Source: Larix sibirica
Lineage: Eukaryota > Streptophyta > Pinopsida > Pinales > Pinaceae
Reading direction: 5' to 3'
DNA: 10,648 nucleotides
Assembly (NCBI GenBank): GCA_004151065.3
Contig: NWUY0300037654.1
Coordinates: 1,526 to 12,173, forward strand
A model generated the notes under the pieces. It made no database searches. It worked only from the letters and a program-made list of their open reading frames with translations, and was not told the DNA's origin. Made by a program: the position numbers and the translations under genes. How positions within the stretch are numbered: position 1 is the stretch's first letter; each line of letters begins with the position of its first letter. Of the stretch, positions 1 through 7,981 are shown piece after piece.

Positions 1-178
1 ATGCTTATCGTGTATTCAGACACATTAATATTATTAATGTGGTTGTTGCTAGTACACGGTTTTCAAAGAAGTTGTGAATTTTACCCTAGAAAACGTTTGA
101 AACCATGGTTTTGTAGAAGGGATTGCATCTCTTTTCATATTTGAATGCTCTTAGTTATGTTGTATCTAACTCCATGAA

Positions 179-421
179 AGGTTTTCAATCATGATATCCT
201 ACAAAGGAGGAGGTTACTACTTTGGCATCACTGAGTTTGTATCTAATTTGTGTTTCTCAAAGAGAGGGTTGGGGACCTTTGTCAACATTTGAGACTTCAA
301 TTTCTCTACATTCTCTTCTTAAGAGGTTTTCAATCATGATATCCTACAAAGGAGGAGGTTACAACTTTGGCATTATCGAGTTCATATCTAATTTTCATTT
401 CTCAAAGAGAGGGTTGGGGAC
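179..421. repeat. Two direct repeats of about 98 bp, 145 bases apart
   Basis: Copies at 179-276 and 324-421 share long identical runs (for example TTTTCAATCATGATATCCTA and TCTCAAAGAGAGGGTTGGGG) with scattered substitutions. Open frames over this region on the plus strand simply follow the repeat, and I see no recognisable domain. Confidence 0.85.
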
Positions 422-437
422 TTTTAAGAGACCTCTT

Positions 438-690
438 CCACATTCTTTTATGGGGCAAGGGATCCATCTCAACATGTCTCCATCATGTAGGTGTGTTTTT
501 TTCCCTTAAAAAGACATTGCATTGATGGAAAAAATCTTGCACATTGGTTTTAACTTGTCTCTGTTTGCATACTCTAGGTGTGTTTTTTTCCTTTTAGAGA
601 CCGTTGCCTCAGGGAAAAAAATATTCCACATTCTCTTTTGGGAAAACCCTTTAGGGATCCATCTCAACATGTCTCCATCCTCTTATATGT
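438..690. repeat. Second direct-repeat pair, about 195 bases apart
   Basis: GGGATCCATCTCAACATGTC is present at 459 and 654, each copy continuing to TCCATC and preceded by a related CCACATTCT segment. A TAGGTGTGTTTTTTT run occurs at 488 and 574. The stretch 1-740 therefore looks like one eroded, internally duplicated repeat, probably transposon-derived. Nothing else is seen in it. Confidence 0.75.
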
Positions 691-1053
691 GTTTTTTTGA
701 AAAAATATTTCAAATGATTTTCTTTCAACACAAACTCTAAATCTAAATGTTGTATTGGATAATTATTTGATTAAGTAAATCTTTTTTTTTCATAAAAACG
801 AGTAGGAATTTGAATTAAAAGAGGGTTGTGGCTAGATGCCAAGCAACGATATTAAAAAATGAGTAATCTTTATGTTAAAAACTGAGAGTTTCGGGCTACT
901 ACAAAATCGGCGGTGGCTATTTGCTTGCTAGTTTGCCTAACATTCTTCATAAAAGACCATATTCCTCGTATACTATAAATCCTTAAATATTGGCCTAGGA
1001 CACATGCATTTAAAAAATATAGCATATTTAAAAGAGAAACAACCCTATTGGTT

Positions 1054-1571
1054 CTATGTCAGTTCGTGCTGGTCATTGTTGTTGATGTCCATTGTTTTGT
1101 CCACTTGAGGAGGAGGGCCGAACCCTGGTGCCTAGAAGCAACCAAAGTCGCATTGTTGGGAGTCATGTCTAAGTCTAATGCCTAGATATGAGTGTTGAGA
1201 TACTCTTCTAGCCATGCGGTCCTATTTCCTTAATCATCCACCATTCCTTTTAACTCTTCAATTGCCTACTAAATTTCCAATATTTGATTGTGTTGATTAT
1301 CTGAGATACTAGAAAAAACCCTTTGCAAGTTGGTAACCTCCTCTCGAAGGGCCCTAACTTCCCTTCTCAGGTCCGAGACGCCGTAGGAGAGGCAACAAAT
1401 GCAAGCCATTTCCACCGGTTGGCCTGATTTTTCTGTCAACCTAAGTTGTTCCAACTGTGAACCTACTAGGATGGCGTCCCCCCTATCCTTCCAATGAGCC
1501 TACAATCTCTCCTCTAGCTCCCACCAATGATGGCAGGAGCTAGTTTCCAAAGAAGGAAATGAACAAGACAT
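1054..1571 (-). pseudogene. Decayed coiled-coil (Gag-like?) reading frame in the retroposon
   Basis: From an ATG at 1571 one frame stays coding-like over about 170 codons, with stops at 1502-1500, 1271-1269, 1268-1266, 1232-1230 and 1184-1182. Each can be explained by a Gln codon changed C to T (CAG or CAA to TAG or TAA). The predicted residues include a Trp/Glu-rich start, a run of charged heptads (SDLRREVRALREEVTNLQ) and a second acidic helix (AIEELKGMVDD, then AWLEEYL). The end of the original frame is probably shifted: another frame reads GFGPPPQVDKTMDI and closes at 1054. Such a coiled-coil followed by a Pro-rich end would suit a Gag or ORF1-like protein, but I recognise no specific family and its place after RNase H is unexpected. 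Confidence 0.45.
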
Positions 1572-1777
1572 TCCAGAATTTTCTATAAACCCCCTTCCCC
1601 GAGATGTGAATCATTGTAGATTGCAATGAGGTTTTAGCTTCAAGGTGAAGCATGCTTTAAGCTTCATGCATATGCTAGCTATCTTGCCCGACTATTCCAT
1701 GAATTCTTTATTACTTGAACCATCGAAGATCTATGATCAAGAGTTGTGCATTGAAACGAGAGCTGTGTGATGTGAGT

Positions 1778-2165
1778 TCATGGCAGTGATAAATGAGATG
1801 GGGCTCCACCATTTACTTTGAGGGCCCCTTGGTTAAGAACAACCCCCCTATTTTCTAAACGACGGCCAACTCTCCTGTTGTTATGCCTAAGGACATGGAG
1901 GAAGGATATATAAGCAAAGGATTGGGCTATTAAGAGCTCTCTTCTCATTGTTTTCCCAAAAGGCCTATTGTCTTCCTTAACTCTCTTGGGCATGCCTTTT
2001 ATAACCACCATTGTGTCCCTCATAACAAATACTAAGTTTATTCCTCTTTCTTTTATTAGGCAGAGCTCTACATAGAGAGCTAGGGGTTATGCCATGTTGT
2101 TGGTCTCCTCTCCAAGTTCCTAAGGGTAGCTTTGTTTTTCTTGTCCCTCGAGGTCATAAACGACC
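1778..2165 (-). pseudogene. Degenerate RNase H (RVT_3-like) domain of a retroelement
   Basis: One minus-strand frame with two internal stops gives the typical order of a plant retroelement RNase H domain. It starts with VVYDLEGQE (first beta strands). An LGEETNNMA segment follows, whose next codon, normally the catalytic Glu, is TAA (2089-2087). Then come LALY, KERGIN, VFVMRDTMVVIKGM (the position of the conserved GDS), AQSFAYISFLHVLRHNNRR and finally RLENRGV. The first stop, TAG at 2122-2120, sits where the family usually has Trp, consistent with TGG to TAG. The final AD motif reads VG, so the last catalytic Asp is also lost. The frame closes at 1778. The domain's N-terminal catalytic Asp region is missing because the element starts near 2183. 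It cannot be active. Confidence 0.7.
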
Positions 2166-2267
2166 AGGCACCTCCCACCGCTTGATTAAGCAAATCTTTG
2201 CTCGAGTTAAAAAAGAGAAAAACAAGTTATTTTTAAAATTAGGGTTTAACAATCTTTCAAATTATTA

Positions 2268-2345
2268 ATTGCATCACAACTTCTAATTTTTTAATAACAT
2301 CACAACTTCTTCTAATTTTTTAATGATATCACTACTTCTCCTTAA
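2268..2345. repeat. Short tandem array, about 27-32 bp unit, three copies
   Basis: CATCACAACTTCTAATTTTTTAATAA-like units occur three times in a row, the second with an added CTT and the third diverged. They lie in the AT-rich 3' flank of the HD-Zip gene. Confidence 0.7.
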
Positions 2346-2453
2346 ATGCTTAAATCCAAATGAATCTAGTAGCTAAAAACTTGTATTTCCTGAATCAAAA
2401 TCAAATTTAGATATGTTTACACTTCTATAAACTAAATTAAAATTAAATTTAAC

Positions 2454-2760
2454 ATTTTTATAATGCTGTCATAAAAAATTTCACCCTAAAGCCTTTACAT
2501 GGCATTGCAACCAATTTTTTTATAATGCTGTCATTAAAAATTTCAGCCTAAATCATTTACATGGCATCGCAACCCAAATTTAAACACGGCTAATTGCATG
2601 ACATCAGGACCAGATTTATTTTAACTCGGATCATTAGATTTAAATATAAGTCATTTACATGGCATCAAACTCACATTTAAACCTGAGTCGTTCAGATTTT
2701 ACATGGCACCCCAACCCGGATTTGAACCAGGTGCTCCCAACCCGGATTTTGAACCTTGGT
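2454..2760. repeat. 62-bp tandem repeat grading into diverged copies
   Basis: Two adjacent 62-bp units (2454-2515 and 2516-2577) share TTATAATGCTGTCAT and TTTACATGGCAT at a constant 62-base offset. Further diverged TTTACATGGCA copies follow at 2654 and 2698, accompanied by ATTTAAAC or ATTTGAACC segments. The array lies in the presumed 3' UTR or downstream flank of the HD-Zip gene. Confidence 0.75.
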
Positions 2761-2822
2761 CGTTTACATAGGTTCCGGTCCACAACCAGACCGACAAGCT
2801 GTGTCAAAATGGCTGTATTATT
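2615..2822 (-). terminator. Candidate polyadenylation signals for the HD-Zip gene
   Basis: Downstream of the stop, the minus strand has an AATAAT variant at 2822-2817 (about 55 nt past the stop) and a canonical AATAAA at 2620-2615 (about 260 nt past it). Plant signals are loose, so either could be used. If the distal one is used, the 3' UTR would contain part of a tandem-repeat array. Confidence 0.3.
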
Positions 2823-2876
2823 AATATAATATACACTGTTTTACATAAAATATTTACTGGCGATGAGTTTAGTGTC

Positions 2877-5156
2877 CTAAAGGTTTTCGAAATTCAGCCA
2901 ATCCGGGCCGTGATGTGGCTGCTCCTCTGCCGCCATCAGATATCGATACATATCAAGCTGGTCATGGAAATCACTTGAATACAGGACTTGTAAATTTTCT
3001 TTTTCGTTTTCTTCATCGGTCTTGTAGGCCGCCGCTTGGATATTGCAGGAGGGAGATGACAGCAAAAGCTTTCGGTTGGAATCGGCGTCGCTGCAGAAGC
3101 TCGGGCTTGTGCTCTGCATTTCTTCTGTAGTAGTCGTCGTCGTCTTCTGCAAGCCGTTTTCTTCTTCGCTTTTGGCTGTAATTAATGTATTTTGGTCCCT
3201 TTTTTCACCTTTAGCGGCCACGACTTCTTGCGTCAATCTCGCCACCTGCAACAGGAATTATTAATATTTTTGACTCCGTAAATGCCGATTCCGTGAAAAT
3301 ATGTGCTTTCTTGAAATTTGTACTCGTTTTAGCCATGGATAATTTTTTTTCCAGATTGTAGCTTTGAAATTTTTTTCAGAAACGGACAATTTTTCTTCTA
3401 GAAAATTTCAAAATCAAAATCCTTCTAAATATTGACCATGAATATGATTTCCTTCAAGTTTGCAGCAATTTTGAATATGCTTTCCAGTAAATTTAGATTT
3501 GGCAATTTAAATCCCTCAAAATATTCAGCATGAATATGCTTTTATTCAAGTTTGCAGCAATTTCAAAATATACTCTATTTGAATTTTGTAGAAATTTTGA
3601 ATATGCTTTTCTTAAAGTTTGTAGCAATTTCAAAATATTCAGCATGAACATGCTCTGTTTGAATTTTGCAGCAATTTTGAATATGATTTCCTTAAGTTTG
3701 CAGCGATTTCAAAATATTCAAGGTGGACATGCTTCATTTGAATTTTGCAGCAATTTTATCTTTCCGACTGCCGATTGACAAATGCATTTTGTTCAAATTC
3801 TACCTGAGCAAATCGATGGCTCTCTTACTCGAACTAGTCCGAATTCTTCAGCCTGCATACGCTTTTTCTCCTCCTGTAAGTACTCTACCTTTCGCGCTTC
3901 AGTTTGAGGAAAGCATTTTGCAGTAATTTTACATGAACGGCTTCGACCTTCTATTTCAAGAGTTTTGTTCCTCAAACTAATCACAAATTTTCAACATACA
4001 GACATCATTTTGGTTTAACTCTTTGAATCCTGTAGTTATTTTATCTTCTAAACTTTGGTTTTGACGAAAGCATTTCATAGAAATTTAACATAAATCCGAC
4101 CTCACTATTACTAAATCAGTTTGTAATAATTCAGCCTCACTTTGACCTTAAAATCAACATATTTTCAGTCAAAATATTCACAATTCTTCAACGTAAACAC
4201 TTCGCATTACAGTTTCCTCCTAACTTGAAATAAATAAAGTCAATCTGAGGTAATTTTACCTGCTCTAGATTTTGTTTCCTCGTTCAACCTAAACTTCGAC
4301 TTTGAAATCAAAGTCTATTTTCTCAAAATATTCACGACTCTTCCAAGAAAACATTTTGCATTCTAATTACTGTTCCTTCATATATTCAATCAGTTTGAAA
4401 CAAATGGACTTTAAGTGCTTGCAATCGAGATTTGTTTTCGACAATACTCACAATTCTTCATTTTGTCAATTACAGCTTGTTATTCTTAAAATTAACATTC
4501 TATCTTTGTTCTTCAAAACATTGATAATTCTTCAACATAAATGTTTTTCCTTCAGACAAACAGAGTCAGTCTGCAGTGTTATTACCTGTCCTTCGAGCTT
4601 CTTTTTCTCGGCAACAACCTCATCGTACTGCTGCTTGAGATCATCGTAGTCCCGTTCTAGCTGCTTAGTCTTCCAGCGCGCCCGACGGTTCTGGAACCAC
4701 ACCGCAACCTGCCTTGGCTGGAGGCCTAACTCCGCGGCGAGCTGCATCTTCCGCTCCGGTTCGAGTTTGCTCTCGGTTTCAAAGCTCGTCTCCAGCGACC
4801 TCACCTGCTGGACGCTCAGCCTCCTTTTTTTCGAATGAAGCCCCCCGCTGGTCTCCTCGTCATCACACAGCCCGATCTCCTCGCTGCTGCTCGGATTATC
4901 GTACAAAACACTGCCATAGAACCGGGATCCGCTCCGAAGGCCGTGACCATTCGCTGCAATTCAAAAGAAACAAGAAGAACAAAATCAGGCAGGCGATTCA
5001 GGTATTTTTCCTTGCCAGAAATCAACGATCTTTTCTTTTCATTGAATTATTTTGAGCAATGCATTTACCATGAAACCGCCGAGAGAACAAGCCGGACTGC
5101 AAATGCAAAAATCCATTCACTGGATGCTCATTACCGGTCCCGAAATTGAAGGACAT
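2877..5156 (-). CDS. HD-Zip class I homeodomain-leucine zipper transcription factor, 3 exons, 274 aa
   Basis: The coding exons are 5156-5069, 4953-4586 and 3245-2877, joined at GT-AG sites (CATG|GTAAAT, TTGCAG|CG; GGACAG|GTAATA, TTGCAG|GTGGCG), and the stop is TAG. The 29 codons plus 1 base of exon 1 join exon 2 in frame; exon 2 ends in phase 0. The homeodomain spans about residues 68-127, with L83, F87, W115, F116, N118 and R120 at the canonical positions 16, 20, 48, 49, 51 and 53 and the recognition helix [10 protein letters not shown]. The zipper starts directly after it: L128, L135, V142, L149, L156, with A163 in a sixth heptad position. L156 comes from exon 3, which confirms the junction. 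The N terminus has an acidic/serine patch before a basic KKRRL. The C terminus has a Thr run (187-192), acidic stretches and an aromatic tail [10 protein letters not shown] that resembles an AHA-type activation motif. The family binds CAATNATTG-type sites as dimers in the nucleus and acts in ABA, light and developmental responses. There is no START domain and no CPSCE motif, so it is class I rather than II, III or IV. It looks closest to the ATHB1/5/6/16-like group, but I cannot fix the orthologue. Confidence 0.95.
3246..4585 (-). other. Intron 2 of the HD-Zip gene (1340 nt, phase 0), repeat-rich
   Basis: This intron interrupts the leucine zipper between Gln152 and Val153. The donor is CAG|GTAATAAC and the acceptor is AATTCCTGTTGCAG|GTG. 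Removing it restores the exact seven-residue zipper spacing from L149 to L156. Most of its length consists of diverged repeats: one family at 3420-3765 and another, built on AAAATATTCACAATTCTTC-like segments, near 4170, 4325, 4445 and 4515. It also holds an exon-like segment at 3804-3873. Confidence 0.9.
3420..3765. repeat. Degenerate tandem array inside intron 2
   Basis: Two alternating motifs recur on the plus strand. One is TTTGCAGCAATTTTGAATATG, seen near 3460, 3551, 3619, 3666, 3697 and 3744 with variants. The other is AAAATATTCAGCATGAA, at 3518, 3632 and, diverged, at 3711. The spacings of 114 and 79 bases show irregular duplication rather than a clean satellite. Plus-strand open frames through here encode only low-complexity FEFCSNF-like residues produced by the repeat, so I do not call a gene. 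Confidence 0.75.
4954..5068 (-). other. Intron 1 of the HD-Zip gene (115 nt, phase 1)
   Basis: A short AT-rich intron separates the 29-codon first exon from the homeodomain exon. The donor is G|GTAAATG and the acceptor is a T-rich tract ending TTTTGAATTGCAG|CG. The split codon reads G|CG (Ala30). In-frame stops just upstream of the acceptor (TGA three codons before the exon) rule out reading through from the genomic frame. Confidence 0.9.
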
Positions 5157-5194
5157 GCTTATTGTGTATAACAGTGCAAATCCTCCTCTGTTTC

Positions 5195-5293
5195 TTAATC
5201 CACCATGAAACTTATAGCCCTCTCTGTAAATCGGCCTTTAATGTTATCATTAATAAGGCCGCCTCAGTGCAGCCTGGCAATGGCGATTGCCAT
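5195..5293 (-). promoter_or_regulatory. Three short upstream ORFs in the HD-Zip leader
   Basis: Only three ATGs lie on the minus strand between the main start and about 5370, and each opens a short closed uORF. uORF1 (5293-5264) encodes MAIAIARLH and sits in a strong context, with A at -3 and G at +4. uORF2 (5250-5212) encodes MITLKADLQRGL. uORF3 (5206-5195) encodes MVD. All stop before the main ATG at 5156, which itself has A at -3. If the transcript starts upstream of 5293, these would be expected to reduce or condition translation. At least one Arabidopsis HD-Zip I gene (ATHB1) is known to have a regulatory uORF; similarity of the peptides was not tested. Confidence 0.5.
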
Positions 5294-5299
5294 TATCGT

Positions 5300-6060
5300 A
5301 ATCCGGGAGGTTAGTGTTTCGAATCTCGAGGCGAGTATTCGGCGTCGTTCTGTCTCCCTTTCTCACACACAATGCACCAGGCCTTTTAATAATTAATAAT
5401 TAATATTAAATCTAGATACCAAAGTATAAAACAATATACTGCCTGTATCAAAATCTTCACTGAATCTCTTGAATTCGAAGCCCCATCAAAAAAATTAAAT
5501 AAATATATTCGCCATCGCCGGAGTCGTTAAACTTGATGGCCTTGTTCTGCTTCTTTTAAGGCTTTAAACTTTCCTGAGCCTTCCTCTGATAAAAATAGAG
5601 GAGGAGGTCCAGGCCCAAGGCCTGGCCTACTGCACCATTCCCGCACTCAACTCCCCACTATGGCCTTGACTGAGGCTGCGTGGGTCCCAACCACTGAATG
5701 TTAGATCCCCGCCCCCCAAATGGTCCCCCCCACTAATTTGCACCTTTTAGCAGCTCTGCTATATTTAGAAAGTTGTGACTAGACCTGGCCTTCTCCTGCT
5801 CACCTAACGCTTAGCCATGACGGCGTCCGTTTGAAATTCCGGCCGTCAAGAAGAGGAAGACGACAAGAACTCCCAAAAATGCGGGCCTACCTGCTTTCTC
5901 GTTCCGTTACCAGACGGATGACGTCTTCATCCCGAGAGTCCCAACCTCGCTCTCTGTTGGTTGGAGATGCGTGCGGGGAAATTTGAGAGTAGGACTCGTG
6001 GGACCCACCCTGCCAGGCTGACGCCATTCTCGTGCCCTCCACATGGGCTTGATAGTAACG
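5300..6060 (-). promoter_or_regulatory. Probable promoter region of the HD-Zip gene
   Basis: This is the upstream flank and is much more GC- and CpG-rich from about 5560 to 6060 than the rest of the window. There is no unambiguous TATA box. Candidates on the minus strand are the AT-rich run ending ATTATTAAAAGG (about 5382-5394), which would give a leader of roughly 200 nt, and CTATAAG at about 5212-5218, which would give a very short leader lacking uORF1 and uORF2. A GATGACGTCTTC element around 5917-5928 carries an ACGT core of the kind bound by bZIP factors. A perfect GC-rich 7-bp inverted repeat sits at 5609-5625. I see no gene in the stretch on either strand. Confidence 0.45.
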
Positions 6061-6982
6061 TCTTGTAAATTTTGAGAATATTTACGTCGATCGATGAGGG
6101 GGCTTAAGGTTTTCAGCGGGGAGAGGATAAGGTTGAAGAGTTAGATCAATAATAGATTGTTGTTAATTAATGATGTTTGGTATTTGATTATTTTTATGTT
6201 CATAGGTCTTTGATTCGAATTTTCTGCCTGGTTAGTTTTAAAATAAAGATTCATTAATCTAAATGGAATTGTTTACTTATTAACTTACGCTGATAAATAA
6301 TTGGTATCATCAATTCTCTTGTTGTATTGTTTCCCGTCAACGTACAATGTACTGTCATGGAGTAGATTCTACTTACTTTGATGGCTGTGTTTGAGATTTT
6401 TTTCTAAGGATCGATGGTATGGTAAAGTGATAATGGTGATGAAGTGTTTAAATCACGTTTAAACTTCTTTATATATAAACCTTTTGATTTAATAAATTAA
6501 TCAAATTTGATAAGGAAATTTTGTTTTATAAAAATACTTTAATGAGATTTTAGGAGACCAATCAGACAGGTGATTGTCTTTTGTATAGAGCATAATCCCA
6601 TCCCGATGCCATGCTCCTCTCTGTCTTTGTCTGTGTTTCTTCCCCTCTTGCACGCTCTCCTCGATTCTTTCAAAAACAAATTGTTTTACATTATTGAGAC
6701 GTGCAACGCAAGGTACCGGGGCCTAAAATTCTAGGCTTTAGGTTCGTTCTACCAAGTCCAACAAGGATGTGAAAAATTTATGTGGGATCTCGGGATCTCT
6801 ATCCATTGGTTGTTGAAGGTGGGGTATGAAGTGGAAAAGAACATAGATATAGTTTTTTCATTTTGTATTGGATCAAATTGAAAGTTGTGTGTGGTGGCGT
6901 TGAGATTAAGCATGATTCTTTTCTTTTGGCTTTTTCATTGGAAGTACATTATGGAGTGAATGGACATTAACCTAATTGTAAC
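6061..6982. other. AT-rich intergenic stretch, no gene seen
   Basis: Upstream flank beyond the GC-rich promoter zone. I see no extended reading frame, RNA gene or element borders. A small imperfect palindrome around CCTAAAATTCTAGGCTTTAGG lies near 6722-6742. Confidence 0.6.
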
Positions 6983-7087
6983 ATTGCATTGGTTAGAGAT
7001 TATAAACCCATCAATGGCTATCAAAACCAAAACCATGGTTTGAAATTGCAAAATTGCATTGGTTAGAGTTTATCAAACACATCAATG
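6983..7087. repeat. Local duplication of about 34 bp
   Basis: ATTGCATTGGTTAGAG followed by a TTATMAAMCCATCAATGG-like segment occurs at 6983 and again at 7053, with an offset of 70-71. Confidence 0.75.
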
Positions 7088-7105
7088 GTTTTGTTGTTGT
7101 GTATC

Positions 7106-7306
7106 TATGCAAGATGGTTTTAGAAGAGTGGTTATAGTTTATGGGTTAAGTGGGTTTTTTTCTTTAAAATGTGGTTTTTAGAGTTTAATTTAATAGCAAT
7201 CTTATAAGAATAACTTTGATAAATACAAGATAGTCTTAGAAGAGTAATTATGGTTTATGGATCGAGTGAGTCTTTTCCTTAAATATTGGTTCCCAAAGTT
7301 TAATCC
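7106..7306. repeat. Diverged direct repeat of about 80 bp, 116 bases apart
   Basis: AAGATGGTTTTAGAAGAGTG at 7111 matches AAGATAGTCTTAGAAGAGTA at 7227. The similarity continues through GTTTATGG, a T-rich run and AGTTTAAT. An open frame starting at 7257 begins within the second copy, so I do not treat it as a gene. Confidence 0.7.
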
Positions 7307-7880
7307 GATTATCATTTCTACCACTACCACTATGCGAGGGTGCATTTGTCAAATCTTCTCATCCTTTTGCTCGATTGACTTTGGAGTCATTTATGAACTT
7401 GACATTAACCATAACCAAAAGAGCATCATTACTTGTGCTCACCTTGACTTGACTCAAATCATTACAATGATTTCCATTGAATTTCAAAATGATGAATCTA
7501 TCAAATATCAAATCATTTTCCTTTCCAATCGTAAGACTCACATCTCACAAGAGAGAAAGAGAAAAATTGGAATCCTTGTTTTTTTTCTAGATCTAAGAGA
7601 ATTGGTAATTGATCAAGATTACCTAGGCGAGAGGTAAGTTCAAATCCAATTGGATACTACGATAAACGCTAAGTTAATGTCAATAACCTGCAATCCAACA
7701 CCTGATAGGAAACTTATGAATTAGAAGGGTTGAGATGTCCAAAAATACACCCAAGATAAGGGTCCCATTCAAAAAGATACCTACCTCTCTAGCCTTGTGA
7801 CAATAGATGAATGCCTCATTAACATTTTGAACCCAAATAAAAAGAATATAAAATTTACCTCTATCACCTTTCAAAAAAAT

Positions 7881-7981
7881 CTTCTCTTATTAATCCTATA
7901 ACCAAATCTACAACAACTCTACGAAAATGACTTTCTCCTATTAATACTATAACCAAATCTACAACAACTCTACAAAGATGA
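7881..7981. repeat. 51-bp tandem duplication
   Basis: Two adjacent copies (about 7881-7930 and 7932-7981) share CTATAACCAAATCTACAACA and CTCTAC with a handful of substitutions at a constant 51-base offset. Confidence 0.85.

Larger units (their letters stand above)
785..2183 (-). mobile_element. 5'-truncated retroposon with A-tail and target-site duplication
   Basis: Read on the minus strand, this 1.4-kb segment begins abruptly inside an RNase H-like domain and ends in a run of ten A residues (plus-strand T-run at 781-790). Its borders carry a near-perfect direct repeat, GATTAAGTAAATCTTT at 769-784 and GATTAAGCAAATCTTT at 2184-2199 (15 of 16 bases). A 5' truncation, a terminal A-tract and a 14-16 bp duplication together are the hallmark of LINE-type target-primed insertion. 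Plant L1 elements can carry an RVT_3-type RNase H, which fits. A relic of a Ty3-type element cannot be excluded from the coding remnants alone, but the borders argue for a non-LTR element or retroposed transcript. Confidence 0.65.
769..2199. repeat. Target-site duplication flanking the retroposon
   Basis: The two 16-bp copies are 769-784 and 2184-2199, differing by one T/C. They lie exactly at the two ends of the A-tailed minus-strand element. The coordinates given span both copies and the element between them. Confidence 0.6.

Noticed and set aside
222-740. Plus-strand open frames of 95 and 72 codons
   Set aside because: They follow the internally duplicated repeat, have no recognisable domain, and are explained by the repeat structure.
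1908-1916. Plus-strand TATATAA as an LTR or gene promoter
   Set aside because: It lies inside the minus-strand RNase H remnant, where it encodes part of the AYISF segment, and no transcript-like structure follows it on the plus strand.
2706-2735. tRNA T-arm look-alike on the minus strand (CCTGG, TTCAAAT, CCGGG)
   Set aside because: The five-pair stem and TTCAAAT loop are convincing alone, but no matching acceptor 5' strand, D-arm or anticodon arm lies upstream. The segment belongs to the local diverged repeat array.
3793-3984. Lys/Glu-rich minus-strand frame in intron 2 as a constitutive exon
   Set aside because: Direct joining of 4586 to 3245 keeps the zipper heptad exactly in register. 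Including this segment would frameshift the protein, so it is not part of the main model.
4302-4649. Plus-strand open frames across intron 2 and the homeodomain exon (also 4714-5149)
   Set aside because: They are antisense shadows of the HD-Zip gene and its intron repeats. The minus strand carries an unmistakable homeodomain here.
7359-7541. 60-codon minus-strand frame resembling a protein fragment
   Set aside because: It is too short, shows no family motif, and is neither continued nor flanked by other coding-like sequence.
7257-7637. 126-codon plus-strand open frame
   Set aside because: It starts inside a duplicated intergenic segment, has AT-driven composition (runs of Ile, Thr, Lys) and shows no domain, splice context or motif.
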